Source: Certhia americana (lineage: Eukaryota > Chordata > Aves > Passeriformes > Certhiidae). From it: a stretch of 64,000 nucleotides of DNA. The notes under the pieces were generated by a model. It worked only from the letters and a program-made list of their open reading frames with translations. It had not been told where the DNA came from and did no database searches. This document shows, piece after piece, positions 37,541 to 49,722 of the stretch (its first letter is position 1; each line of letters opens with the position of its first letter). Made by a program: the position numbers and the translations under genes. The stretch spans positions 1 through 64,000 of the forward strand of contig JAGMWU010000098.1 in NCBI GenBank assembly GCA_018697195.1. The letters run 5' to 3'.

Positions 37541-37581
37541 ATATTCCAGAGAATATTCATAATATTCCAGAGAATATTCAT
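37541..37581 (+). repeat. Tandem duplication, 21-bp unit, two copies
   Basis: The unit atattccagagaatattcat occurs at 37541-37560 and again at 37562-37581, with a single a between them. Each copy contains imperfect dyad symmetry around ttccagagaa. Confidence 0.95.
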
Positions 37582-38640
37582 CATCCTGTACACGTTCACA
37601 TACAGAACATGCACATATATATATATCCAGTTCACCTATACAGGTTTTGTGTTGTGCGTACTTGTAGTCATACACATGCACGCTATCACCTTCACTTTCA
37701 GTACTACACAGTTCTTAGTTAAACACTACTACTAGCACTTCAATGCAGAAATTGTAAGCATCCGTCAAAGTTTACTTTTAATACCTAGCAATAAAGCAGG
37801 CTTATGTTTTTTCCACAACTAAGTAACACAAATTGTACTGAATTATAATGACTACTATTTATCTGCTTTTAGGGAGTAAAGCTGGAGGACAATTTATTAA
37901 AGCACAGGAGGAGCTCCTGAACACTGGAAGGTCACAGGCTATGTGCTGAGCTGCTAAGAAAAAGTGTCTATGATGTTGCAGAGCTGCCATTTTTCTTCCT
38001 TGACAAAGCCTCCATCTGCCACAGAGCCATTTACAGCCTCAGAGTCAGAATATCAATGATTTCCAAGCATTCTGCAAGTCTGCTTTCACCTTGACATCAC
38101 CTCTGTAAAAAAATCTAAAGCAGATGATAAATATAACCCTCAACTAGCTCTCAGCCCATGCTTTATTCAACTGATACGCATTTAAACTGTACTCTAATAC
38201 ACCATTTCTTTACTTCCTCTGAATTGTGCAAAAATATAAAAACTCCAAATTGTGCATCCTTTTCATTGTTGTGTTTGCCTTAAAGAAATCATCTTTGAAA
38301 AACCTAAAAACTTTGATTATTGACAAAACATGTAAAAAATTAGTTAAAAAACATTTGTATTCATATAATGTACATGCACAGCATAACAATTTATTTTATT
38401 CTTTCCAAAATAATAAAACATGCCTGGTAAGATACTTGCTACACAGAATAAACTATCACAGCCTCACTGAAACCAGCAAAACTACTTTCAGCTCTTGGTG
38501 TATATAAAAACTGATTTAAAAAAAAAAAATCCAGATTAGAGATGGGACAGAAGAAGAAAGAGTACCTTGACTTACTGAAAGAATACCTCATGAATTAGGT
38601 CCTCAGACAAAACAGATTATACCTGTATTGATAAAACCGA

Positions 38641-38712
38641 TCATATATACACACATAAATACTGATAAGCATTAATATATATATATACACACACATGTAC
38701 ATGCACACATAT
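38641..38712. repeat. Mixed TA/CA microsatellite
   Basis: Alternating purine-pyrimidine blocks of atatata and acacaca type, interrupted by a short unique piece. Likely length-polymorphic. Confidence 0.8.
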
Positions 38713-40555
38713 GGTCTCTGCCAAGTATGAGAATATACACTCCATCATTAGGCTCATTATGACTTTAGTGAAGGCATTCATAGTTAGTTTTGGAGTCTCA
38801 AAATGCAGATGAATGGTACTCTAGAGTAATTTTAAAATAGGCAAAATTGCAGCTTGATTTTATACTGAAACTCGGCCAAGGAAGAAACAATTTTGTGTTA
38901 CAAATATGTATGTAATCACATATGATCACATAGCCAGAACTTCAACTACTGCCATACAAACTCTGAAGATGTTAAGTACACAGGAGCAAAATATTTGAAC
39001 AGTAGATGAAGCTTGAGAGCATCTTTATGAAAAAATTACTTTGTGACACCTATAAAGTACATATTTTACAGTCTCAAATTTTGAACACTCAAATGTAAAA
39101 TTATTGATGGTAGTCTGGGTAAATAGCAAAAAAAAAAGCCCTCATACAATACACCTCCCTCCTTGAACTCACAGCCCTTACAAAGACCAGACTTTTGGAG
39201 CTTTCCTGTGGTGAATTAGTCAAGTCCCATTTAAACAAGCTTTCTAGTTGAAACAGGGGTACAATACACAAGATGTTAACTTGAGTAACCTGCAGAAAAG
39301 TTCCTGAAGTCTTACATTGAAAAGATAAGGTGGCAACAATTTACGTATGGAAAATTATCTTTTCAGTACTCAACTAGAAATGTTGTCTCACCCTGAGCAT
39401 CTAAATTTCAGAGCTACTGTACATTAAGACTCTGAAATTTAGTAAGAAAAAATATTTCTCATTTCCCATAAGTGGGCAAAGTTTTATTTTTAAATGCTAA
39501 GAACATTTACTTTTGTAAGAAAGCCAAAGCAAACAAAATGAAAACTCTAATCTAATCACATGTACTTGGAAAGATTACTTTTAAACTTTTCACAAAAACA
39601 CTTTCTTGTGCAAAAAGAATGTTGCTATTGCAAAGAGAAATTAGCTGGTCTAAATAACACAGTGATACTAACAAAAACTGAATTTACATCTAAGCTCCTC
39701 CAGTTGTCATCTGTACTGTAAAGTTCAACAAACCACTTATCCCTCCTAACAGTGGATTTACAATACTACATCAAAATCTGCCCCTCAGCAGATAACCATT
39801 ATTAAATCTGGCTTGCAGCAGAAGCAGAGTAGGGAGTAAGTATTGCACAAATTGTGTCAGTAACTGGGTTTTGTGGTTTGTTTTGGTTTTTTAACTGTCT
39901 TCCCATTACAACTTAGAACCCACCAAATGTAGACTATTAGTTTAAAAGGAAACTATAATAAAAAATAGGTATCCCACAAAGAAATATGCAGTTTGTTAAT
40001 TCTTTCCTTGAAACTTTCAGTCCTTTTGTAATTTTGGTTGGTTGATCTAGCATGTTAATTTGTTTTACTCAGTAAAGGTATCTAAATACTTAGAAGCAAG
40101 GATATACAAATACATACACATTAACCATATTTGCAGACAACACTTAGCAATAAACTACTTTCAGTTATTAATAAGATGATTTGCTAAAAATAACTACATT
40201 AACACAAGTAGAAAAAAGGTACAATTGCCCTGTGTTTCATTTTGCACTCAATATAAGTACTGCAAGCATATAAAAATGCTACAATCATATTATCTTTAGT
40301 TTCTTAGCCAGTGTCAATTGTTAGTATACTAAAGTGAAGATGAAATTAAATCTCCAGGTGTTACACATGTCAAAAGAAAGTACATTCTTCTGTTCTTTGG
40401 GGGACAACCTGTTTTGGAAGCTTTTAAATTTTTTTCTGAGCTTGCTAAGTGTGTATCTGCCTACACTGACAAAAAAAACCCCAAACTGCTGCTTTTCAAA
40501 CATTATTACTACAAACCATGAACAGCATCCTTTTATAGCATCAGAATATTTCTTT

Positions 40556-40612
40556 TAAGAAGGGACCATAAAGCTCATCTCATCCCACCGCTTGCCATCC
40601 TTCCAGTCACTG
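40556..40612 (-). repeat. CR1 LINE 3' scrap
   Basis: The plus strand reads agaagggaccataaagctca, then tctcatcccaccgcttgcca. This matches the antisense CR1 3' end in a diverged form. Confidence 0.6.
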
Positions 40613-43600
40613 GAGGCTGGGCAAGTAGCACTCTCAGTACATCCTGGCAAAAAATGTCACCTCGTTAACAAAAACGCACAAGAGCATAAAGCTTTTATTA
40701 CATGAAGGGTTTTTTCACTAAAACTAGCTCAGGTTACAGAAGCTGGCAGTACACTACTGCATAACAGGAAGTTTCACAAAAGCTGATTCTGCACTAAATG
40801 TTAAATACTAGAGAAAGCCTTCCTAGTTCTGTCCGTTATTGCAAAGCACTTAATGACTTCCCTAGTTCTGCTTTTTAATTCTTTTAATCGTTCAGAATGC
40901 TGTTCATGATTTTGAAATAGCAGGCTATCATGCCTCCCACCCTTACCTGCTCTCCTATCACTGTCTGCTAAGCAACATGTTCACTAGAAAACCACTCTTT
41001 TGAACTTTATTTCATTTGATCTGCCCTGTTTAACAGATCTGCTCTTTTCATATTAACCTATTTATTCTTTGAACATTTAGCAGCTGCTGGTGGTGCTCTT
41101 GCAATTCCCATAAACACTGTATTAAGACATGTAGTGGCTGTCACAGCTTCTTCTACATTGAACAGAAAGCACTTCTGAAACCTAAGCCTTTTAAAATTAA
41201 TTTTACAAATTATTTTAACCAGCAAGTAAAAATTACTGATTTAGGTTTTTCTTTCCTACAGTCAGTGCAAACTGTAAAGTTACATCTGGGACGAGGGCCA
41301 GAAGATTGCTATTGAGACATAAGACTCCACTCTTATCATCCAGTCTAGTAAAACAAGAAAACTCATGTTCAGCATCTAGCAAAATATCACACATTTTCTG
41401 ATGGTGCAAAATGTATTTCAAAGTTGCTGAAACAAATTCTGGAATTAAACTCCCAACACGAACTGTCAATTAGTTCTAAATACTCTGTAAACTGTATAAC
41501 AGACATCAATACTACTAAAGGTATACACTAAAATTACATGCTATCAAATTTATATTTCAAGCCTACATACAAAGTAATCCAGAAAGACGATAACAGCATT
41601 TTATGTTAATTGTTAAAAGACCGTTTCAACAACTGAACCTGAAGTCACAAAAATAACTGCACTCATGGGCGAAGAATCCCTAAGTTCTAGGTGAGGCTGT
41701 ACTTAATGTCTGTCTGAAATCAGAATCTGGATGAAGAATTTAACAGTAGGCCATTCAGTAAATAATATTTTTCCTTTTCTCTGCATGAGTTCTGCTTCTC
41801 AGAAAACCATCAGAATGCTTACTGCTACAGCTTACTATGACCAACGCGGTCAGTTCTATGACATTGCTATTCAGCCACCTGAAAACAGAAAACAACTGAT
41901 GATCAACTGAGTCATCAAGTAATTTTTACAAGGACAAAGAAAAACACACTGAATAGAACACAAAAATTAATCCAAAAGAAGTACGAGGCCTTTCCAGCAC
42001 ACTGAAATCACTGTGCTTCGCACTGCCAGATACGAAGACATTACAAGAGGAACAGTTGAAGATAAATGTTATATAGTAACATTTGATTTGTTTGCAACCA
42101 TCTGTTTAAATACACATAGCCATTCTACTGTAACTAAATTGTGAAATTCCCAAAAAATAATATAAAGTCTCAATTTTTTTATAATGAACCAGAATTTCAT
42201 TCCATTACTGATGCTCTAGCATGCAGATTTCAAATTCTCCTCATACTATGAAAATTCAGAAGCATATGTGTGTCAGTACACAATCCACGCATACTGCACT
42301 GAAAATTTAAAATTCAAATAATTTTCAACACGTGTTTGGATTGTTTACTTCCCAGATTTTTTCCCCTAGGTAGATCAATCAAGTTTTTTAAACACCTAGT
42401 TCACACACAGCGTATGGGACAAGAAAAACAGTGCAACAGATGCAACATCTCTATTTCAGAAAAATATTACTTGTTACAGTAGTAGAAATCCAATACTGTT
42501 GGGGTTTCCTGATATACATTTTTTCACTGAAGACAGTGAAAGACTCAGTGAAATTTTACAGCCTGCTACTTGAAAAATATCTTCTGTAAGATTAAACATG
42601 AACTTGTTTTACAAAGCTTAAAGGTGTTCTCTTCAGCTACGCTGACAGACAATTTTAACTAAGCAAATTGGTGTAATTTACCTATGTATCACAATGCTAG
42701 AGTAAAATGTCATTTCAGGATTTTTCTTTGGGTTTGCCTTGATTTGGCTTTTAGGCTGAACACTTTTTAGAAAACAAATGCATAGAAGAACAGGTATTTT
42801 TACTCTAGATCCTTTTCTAGAGCATCACACTTCTGGTGGGAACATACAGCTCACCTGTCTCACAGTGGCACAGACAAGAAAGAACACTAATAAATTTACA
42901 CAAACAAGATCTCAGTCATCTACATGAGCAACTTTAAGAGTTAGGTAAGCTAGCTAATTTACATCTAGGTAGGCAGCTGCATCAACAGCAGCCATAGGGT
43001 TTTTTTTTTTTAATTTAATCTTAAATTACAAGCTGTAAATGTGTGGGCATTAACTCCAACTGCTTTTTTTGTTTGTTCTGGCCTTCAATGACAAGCTACA
43101 CTCCCAGGCTGGGCAGAAAAGCAATGGGTATTTTTCTCCCTTGACAAAGGACAGCCAGGAAGAAAACATTCCTCGCAAGAGTCAGGGCAACATCATGAAC
43201 TTTTAAAGGAAAGGTATAATGTTTAATCTCCTGAGGGGAAATCTAAACTACCCTACTACCATACTTTGACACCACGAAAAAACCTCAACCTACTGGAGCC
43301 AAAACAAGAGAGGAGGTAGAAGATACTACATAGTAATTACACCATTTAAACAATGGAAGCAGAACATTTGAGAGAGGGGAACATTTAAAAAGTATGCATT
43401 TTACTACACTCTCTATCATCCTGCTGGCTGACTGGAGCCCTGAACTGTCCTCCCAAAAGTAGAAAAAGTCATATTTCTTTTCTTCCGTTGGAAATGTGGC
43501 ACTTCCTGCATTAACTGAAGCTCAAAGCTCAAGTACTTGCCCTCAGCTAATATTCTGCACATATGTTCTGCTTCAAACTACATACATTTCTGTGGCACTG

Positions 43601-46417
43601 CTAAATTTGGTGTTTGGGATCAGTTCTGAAGGCACTGAATAGTCCCCCAAAACCTGAACTTTGGGATAAAGGTTAGAGGTACAGCAGAGGGTAGTAAAAA
43701 AAGCTCTGCAGGTTCCTGCTCACCACTTGCCAAGAACGATAACCAGCTACTTAAGCAGCACCGGCAGGCAGGGATATTGCACAATCACAGTTCCCTCTGC
43801 CTTGAATCAAGCCATGAAATAGTTTTAAATAGGCTTTACTATGTCTCCCTGATTAAAAGCACACAGACTGCTTCTGGCCCCAGTGTCCAATGTACAGAGT
43901 AAACAGATGCCCTAAATGGAAAACCAAGGTAAATTCAATAGCAAAGATATGATTTGGCATGAACTGAAGGAGATCAACTTCTCCATACAGTAAAAGAAAA
44001 AAATACCCTAGAGGACCAAAGAATATTGTTTCAGATTAAATATTCTCTTTCTTCATGTAACTGCACACACACAAACATGAAAAGCTCAGGATTTACCATT
44101 TAACTGTGCAATACTCAAAGTCCTCAGCACTAGTTTCTTCTTTTCAGTACTCCCAGTTATTCTGTTAAAGCCCTGCAGACAAGCATTTTTGGCGGTCTAT
44201 TTTTCAGATTTGTTTTTAGAGCCAATTATTAGAAAGTGTAGAATAAAATATCCTCAGACACAAACAAAATTCTAATGCAATTTAAGAATAAAAGGCAAGA
44301 AACAGCCAACATTCCACACTCAGTAACAATGGAGATGCGGAATTTGAGTATTTCAAAACAAAAACGAACAAACAAAAAAGCCCACAAAAAAAACACCAAA
44401 CAAAAAGAAAACCAACCTGAGAATGGTCAATGGAACACTAATCACAGACAAGAGTGATTTTGTTGTTTATTTTCATATTTCAAAAATGACTATGCAACAT
44501 TAATGTAAACTAATCAGGCTTCCCTGCATTATTTCCTTGCTGTGTAAAAGGTAAAGACAAAGGAAGCTACCTGTGCTTAATATTGGCATATAAATGGAGC
44601 TAATTAAGGCTTGACTTCAGTGGGAAGACAGGATGAGGTGAATTCCCACCTTTGTTACTCTTATCACTTTGCAAGGTGGGTTTTTAAGCAAGACTAGAAT
44701 AACTGGTTTACATTCTGGCAATGGCATCATCTCATTTAAATTGAAACTTAGTATCTGAAAGCACCACAGAATGAAGAAAAATAAAACCTTTTCATAAAGC
44801 TGTGAGGGAAGACATTTTCCATCTTGATGGAAGTTTGCTTGTTTCTCCAATGCAAACACACTACAAAAGATATGCCTGTCTTCTAAAAACTTAGTGCCTT
44901 TTTCAATTATATTGTAAACAAAGACTAAAAGAACAGTGATTTCAGGTTACATTCTTCCTGGTTTTCATTAGTAATTCAGGACTTGGCTGCTCTGAAAGCT
45001 TACTGTGACGGGAACCAAGCTAACCAAGTTGTAGCATCTATAAAAGACTGAGAAAGTGAGATTAGGGAGCTTTATCAATCTGTTTCATACTTCTAATATT
45101 TTTAACCATCAGTTCTTGAAAACCCTACAGAAAAGAACATTTGATAAAATGGGGGTCCCTTATTCCCTTAAACCTAACTGAACAACTGAAAAAAAAGTGA
45201 AGCAAGTTTCTCTACGTAAGACAAGATATGCCACTTTTGGTAGTTTTAACAGGCTTAGCAGAAAAGTCATCAATACCTACTAAAGACTAGTATGTGAGAA
45301 TGTATTTATTGAAAACCCTTTCTACTGGAGTAGTCAAAAGGAAGAGAGAAGTCATGGGCCTAAAATACAGTTTTAGAAAAGTACTCTGATTTAAAAAAAC
45401 ACACACATGTATTTTTATACTTTTTAAAATACTTCTCTCCTCCAGCTGAACTAGTGTTGGAGAACCAATTATTCAAAAAAAAAAATGGATTTAGAACAAA
45501 AGATCAACCAAAAAAAACTCAGAAAATGTTGAATCTGCCAAAGCAAAATCATCCTTTATGATTTTGGAAATTATAATTCAAAGGAGTTCAGTATTGCATC
45601 ATCATATTTATGCTGGTATGAAGAACATTTAAGTAACAGAAATCAATTGCTTTCTCTAAGACTTTGGGTTCTGGGTTTAGTTTCGTTAAAAGACTGATGT
45701 AGTTGGGTCTTGCCTGCTTGCAATTCTCCCCTTGCCCCCTTCTACAAACCAGTGAACCAGCATGGAAAGAGCACAGAACTGAAAATGACTTCTGGATCAA
45801 ATTTACTTCCCTCCTATCCCACATCACACAATTCTTCTCATAATGGATCAAATACCACCTTCAAATTTGGTTTCTTCTCCAATCATCTAGGTTTTCAGCC
45901 TAAAATTGTTCATTTGACCCCATTTGCTTGAATCCTGCAATTTCTATGTTCTTTACACTTTTTTCTTGGGAGCTTGCAGACCGTGGGGCTGGAGGATGCA
46001 GGGTTTAAATTTTGCTAAACTAGAGTTTAAATTCTTTCAAATCCTTGTATAAATCTCCAGATTACCCTCAGAATCCCAGTGTATGTTCTCTTCACCTACT
46101 TTTAAAAATTTGCTTCCTGAATATGAATAATCCTTCTGGAACAAAACAGAAATAAACTATTCCAGACAAGGCCTTACCAGGACATTCCCACTGCAACAAC
46201 CATGTAAGAGTATCACTAAAGTCACTGCACAGAAGCCATCTAGAAACACATTTACCTCAGCGACCCACCCAAGTATAGGCCCATGAAGACTTGGTTATCA
46301 CATACTTCCCAGCTGTGCAGAACCCCTTCAGTGGATAAGCTCTTCACAGCTCTTGCTGCGCCTTCGAAACAGAAACATTGCAATTGAGGGGCCGGGAAGT
46401 GGGGATCCACCAAAAAA

Positions 46418-46461
46418 AACCCCACACTAAGCCATCATCAATCAACCCCACACTAAGCCAT
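46418..46461 (+). repeat. Direct repeat of 18 bp, 26-bp period
   Basis: The motif aaccccacactaagccat occurs at 46418-46435 and 46444-46461 with 8 bases between copies. Confidence 0.95.
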
Positions 46462-46760
46462 AATTACACGCAGTCTCATTTCTTCAAGATCTTGTTTCTT
46501 CCAGTCATTTGCAACTGAACATTCCTCAGATTATTAAGTATTCGAAAGGAGCATAACTTGTACTCCCCCCCAACACCCTATTTTCTCACACTATTATTTT
46601 ATCAGTCCTCAAAAAACTATCTTCTCTTCACCTACATTAGACAAAATTCTAGAAGCAGCAGGAAAACTAAGGCCTCTACCCACATTTTAACTTTGTATAA
46701 ATAGAATGAAGATAAAAAATGTTAATTCAGTTTCACTGTGCTAAGAAATCATCTTTTCAG

Positions 46761-46875
46761 CAGCAAATGGGACTTGTCCATTTTTATGACAAATGTCCTA
46801 AGCGCAAGAAGCCAGGTTCTTATAGTGAATATGGTAGCAGAGCTTTACGAAAGCAGAAGCCACAGAAACCCTCAG
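46761..46875 (+). other. Exon-like segment, plus strand (unidentified)
   Basis: The segment is 115 bases, bounded by an acceptor-like atcttttcag and a consensus donor CAG|GTAAGT. It is open throughout in the frame reading QQMGLVHFYDKCPKRKKPGS. I do not recognise the peptide. It could be a chance pair of splice-like motifs, an exon of an antisense non-coding RNA, or part of an unknown gene. It lies inside the presumed BAZ2B 5' intron, on the opposite strand. Confidence 0.2.
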
Positions 46876-47098
46876 GTAAGTACCGGATTGTGCAGCGGGC
46901 AGACCACACCTCTCTGTTGTAGAGGAAATACAGAAGTCAGTGCTAGAAAGGTGCATACCGGAACTACAAATTGGCCCCAAAATACCTGACTGAGGCTCAC
47001 ACATAGTTCCACTGTATTTTCTTTTATCCACGTAATTTGATCTATGCAGCTGGAGACATCGCTCATATTCAATCCCTGTGTACAGAGAACCACGTACA

Positions 47099-47345
47099 CA
47101 GAATTACTTAGGTTGGAAAAGCCCTCCAAGACCATTGAGTCCAACTGTTCCCCCATCACTGCGAAAGCCACTGCTAACCCATGTCCCCAGGTGGCACACC
47201 CACACAGCTTTTAAATGCCCCCAAGGATAGGGACTCTGTTACTGCCCTGAGTAGCCTGTGCCAGCCCATAGCCTGCCAGTAGCCCGTTTGACAGCAATTC
47301 CAGGGAAGAAATAGTTCGTAATATCCAAACTAAGCCTTCCCTGGC
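47099..47345 (-). repeat. CR1 LINE fragment
   Basis: The plus strand reads ttacttaggttggaaaagcc and ctccaagaccattgagtcca, then gatagggactctgttactgc. This is the antisense CR1 3' region, about 250 bp, diverged and lacking part of the terminal repeat. Confidence 0.85.
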
Positions 47346-47697
47346 ACAAAACTGTACCATCACATCAAAGTAAATACCTTCTAGACAGAATCCTTATCAT
47401 CCTCTGAACTGTTGTATTTCTTTAAGTCTCCATTAATTTAAACTTGTTTGTTTGACCATTTTCAAATACTTTAAAATATTACTAATTCTCATACTAAAAC
47501 AACTCTTTATTATTTGACCTCCAAATACTCAAATGCTCTCAGCATACACTGTGTGAAGAAAAAAGGCAGTCCTCCTTTGAGCTTCTTTCTGTTTCAGTGC
47601 AACAGACCACAAAAGAGTAGCAATCAATTGAAGACTTTATTTAGTTCAGTAGTATTAAAAACAAACTCAACTTTTAAGTCCTTTTTGCATTTTTCAG

Positions 47698-47837
47698 GTA
47701 AAGCATGTCTGCAAAACATGCCACTTTTCTGCGTAATTCTCTCTCTAAAACAGACCAAGATAAAAAGCAAGCAAGTTCGGAAAGCTGAGCTATGGGGGCT
47801 TATTCGAATTGTTGACCATTTTGTGCAGCTGGATAAG
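47698..47837 (+). other. Exon-like segment, plus strand (unidentified)
   Basis: The segment is 140 bases, preceded by a pyrimidine-rich ctttttgcatttttcag and followed by a donor-like AAG|GTGAGA. The open frame ends AELWGLIRIVDHFVQLDK. Its phase fits the segment at 46761-46875: one leftover base there, two completing bases here. The peptide is not recognised, and coincidence is quite possible. Confidence 0.2.
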
Positions 47838-49540
47838 GTGAGATTCTGACATTTGGCTAGTCAGAAAAAAAAGTCACTGTGGAAGAAACAAAAGCTGCAT
47901 GGACTGTCAAAGCTCTGTGAGCACATCAGACACATTTATGCCATGTACCTTTCCACATCAGGACCTTTCACTGTTATGATGGCTGAAAGCAATGATGCCA
48001 GCTATGACACGGTCTACATAATTAGGTATTTTGATCAAGATTCAAGACTTGTGAAAAAGTGATCTTTTAGCAAAGCTTACCCAAAAGTGCTGAAAGGCTT
48101 TTGCATCACTTTAATTAGTTTTCATCGACACCCACATTCTACAGACAAGACAGAATTTTTCTCTGACTCAGCACTTACAGGGATCAGCAAGCACACTTAA
48201 GGACTAAAAAGCATGGCATTTCTATATAACTTCCCTATGTGTCACTTCTCTACATTTGAGAAACAAAAATTGTGCCAAGGCTATTCTCTAACAAGTGAGG
48301 ACATGTTGGTTAACAACTCTATCATCCCAGTACAAAGTGAAGAAGGGAACACTGACAGTAAAAATTCAAAACTGCTCCACTCCCTGTGGTCACCTTCAGT
48401 AGAAGATAAAAAAATGTGAAAAGAATTTTTTCTTCTAGTGAACTGCCATTTCAGCCTTTAACATCCATTTTGAACTAAGGAACAAGAGAAAGTCTGAGAA
48501 TTACTGCACTGGCAGGACTTGATCCTCTCTTTGAAGGCTGACTGCTACCTTGAGACTGCATATTTGCTCTGCAATGTTGGAAGCTCTTGCCAACAAGAGG
48601 GGAGCAGCAAGACGTGGCTCCAGCAATCACACAGTTAGCTGCTCCAGTCTGCCAAAAAGACACAGGAATTGTTTTGCATAGTGCCCCAGTCACAGACAAA
48701 GCTTCACTGCATTGTACATGATTCAGAGAATCCTAGACAGTATTATAAAAGCAATAATCACACAGACACAAACATAGCTGAGGAAAAGAGAGAGAAAACA
48801 AGAATGAAAAAATCAAAGGAAGAAAAATGAAAAAAACAAAGCTATTAGAAAGTTTCAAGCGCCAAATTAATAAATTAAGTTACTTAAAAACAAAAATGCA
48901 ATGCAACCGTAAAGTCTCACAGGAATTAAGTGAGACTACTAGGATGAAGATGATGATGAAGAGTACAAATAATTTTAAGTTCTTCGATATTTTGGAAATT
49001 CTCACCACTGATACAGGTAACTTTATCAGGCATACGTTAGTCACACAGGCAGCACATAGTTGATACATACCTAAAATCTCAATAATTAAGCCACTTATTA
49101 AGTCTCCCAGAACTGAAGTCTGGTAACAAACGGTTAGAAAAAGCGTGAAATATAAGTTTGACTCACAATTAGATTACATCAAGAACACAAGCTAATAGAA
49201 GAGTCCTACTCTGAAAACTGAAACAAGAACATAACTCTTTCCATGTAAAGATATTATTTCCAGGTCCTTAAAAAACAAAGGTTGATTTCCAAAACTTTGA
49301 GATGCTCTGATGTGACAAACAGTACATCTTCTATCTTCTTCAATAACAGCAATTACCAGCTGCAAGCCAAAGCATTTCAACCAAATGAAATTGGAAATTA
49401 ATTGGTTATCAAGCACAGCAACATTTAAACATCCTTTCTAGCAGATCTTCTGTATTTATACTTCCACTTCAGTCACAGAAACGTTGCACTGCATGTCTAC
49501 AAACCAAATTAATCCAACTTGTAAAAATAAATTTTAAAAA

Positions 49541-49576
49541 AATGTGTGTATATATATATATGTGTACATACATATC
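49541..49576. repeat. TG/TA microsatellite
   Basis: tgtgtg followed by tatatatatata and tgtgtacatacata. It abuts the CR1 fragment that starts at about 49578. Confidence 0.85.
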
Positions 49577-49577
49577 C

Positions 49578-49722
49578 CCAGGTTGCTCCAAGCCCTGCCC
49601 AACCTGGCCTTGGACACTTCCAGGGATGAGGCAGCCACAGCAGCTCTAGGCATTCTGTGCCAGGGCCTCCCCACCGTCACTGAGAGGAATTCCTTCCCAG
49701 TATCTCCTTTAGACCTGCCATA
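49578..49722 (-). repeat. CR1 LINE fragment
   Basis: The plus strand reads gttgctccaagccctgccca, acctggccttggacacttcc and agggatgaggcagccacagc. This is the antisense CR1 3' region. The last ~100 bp of the 3' end are missing and replaced by the microsatellite. Confidence 0.88.

Larger units (their letters stand above)
29851..40555. other. AT-rich intronic stretch without recognised gene
   Basis: Contents: an unidentified plus-strand ORF at 30000-30437; CA runs near 30582-30590 and 35218-35229; a 17-base A run at 33523-33539; a 21-bp duplication at 37541-37581; a TA run near 37616-37624; and a mixed TA/CA microsatellite at about 38641-38710. No conserved gene is recognised. Confidence 0.65.
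40613..47098. other. AT-rich intronic stretch without recognised gene
   Basis: It contains an A/C-rich low-complexity patch at about 44355-44425, a 26-bp-spaced direct repeat at 46418-46461 and an exon-like plus-strand segment at 46761-46875. No known gene is recognised. Confidence 0.65.
47346..49577. other. AT-rich intronic stretch without recognised gene
   Basis: It includes a second exon-like plus-strand segment at 47698-47837 and a TA/TG microsatellite at about 49541-49572. Other ORFs here have no recognised product. Confidence 0.6.

Noticed and set aside
47853..48062. Plus-strand ORF of 69 residues just after the exon-like segment at 47698-47837
   Set aside because: No recognisable domain and no splice signals tying it to the preceding segment; left unannotated.
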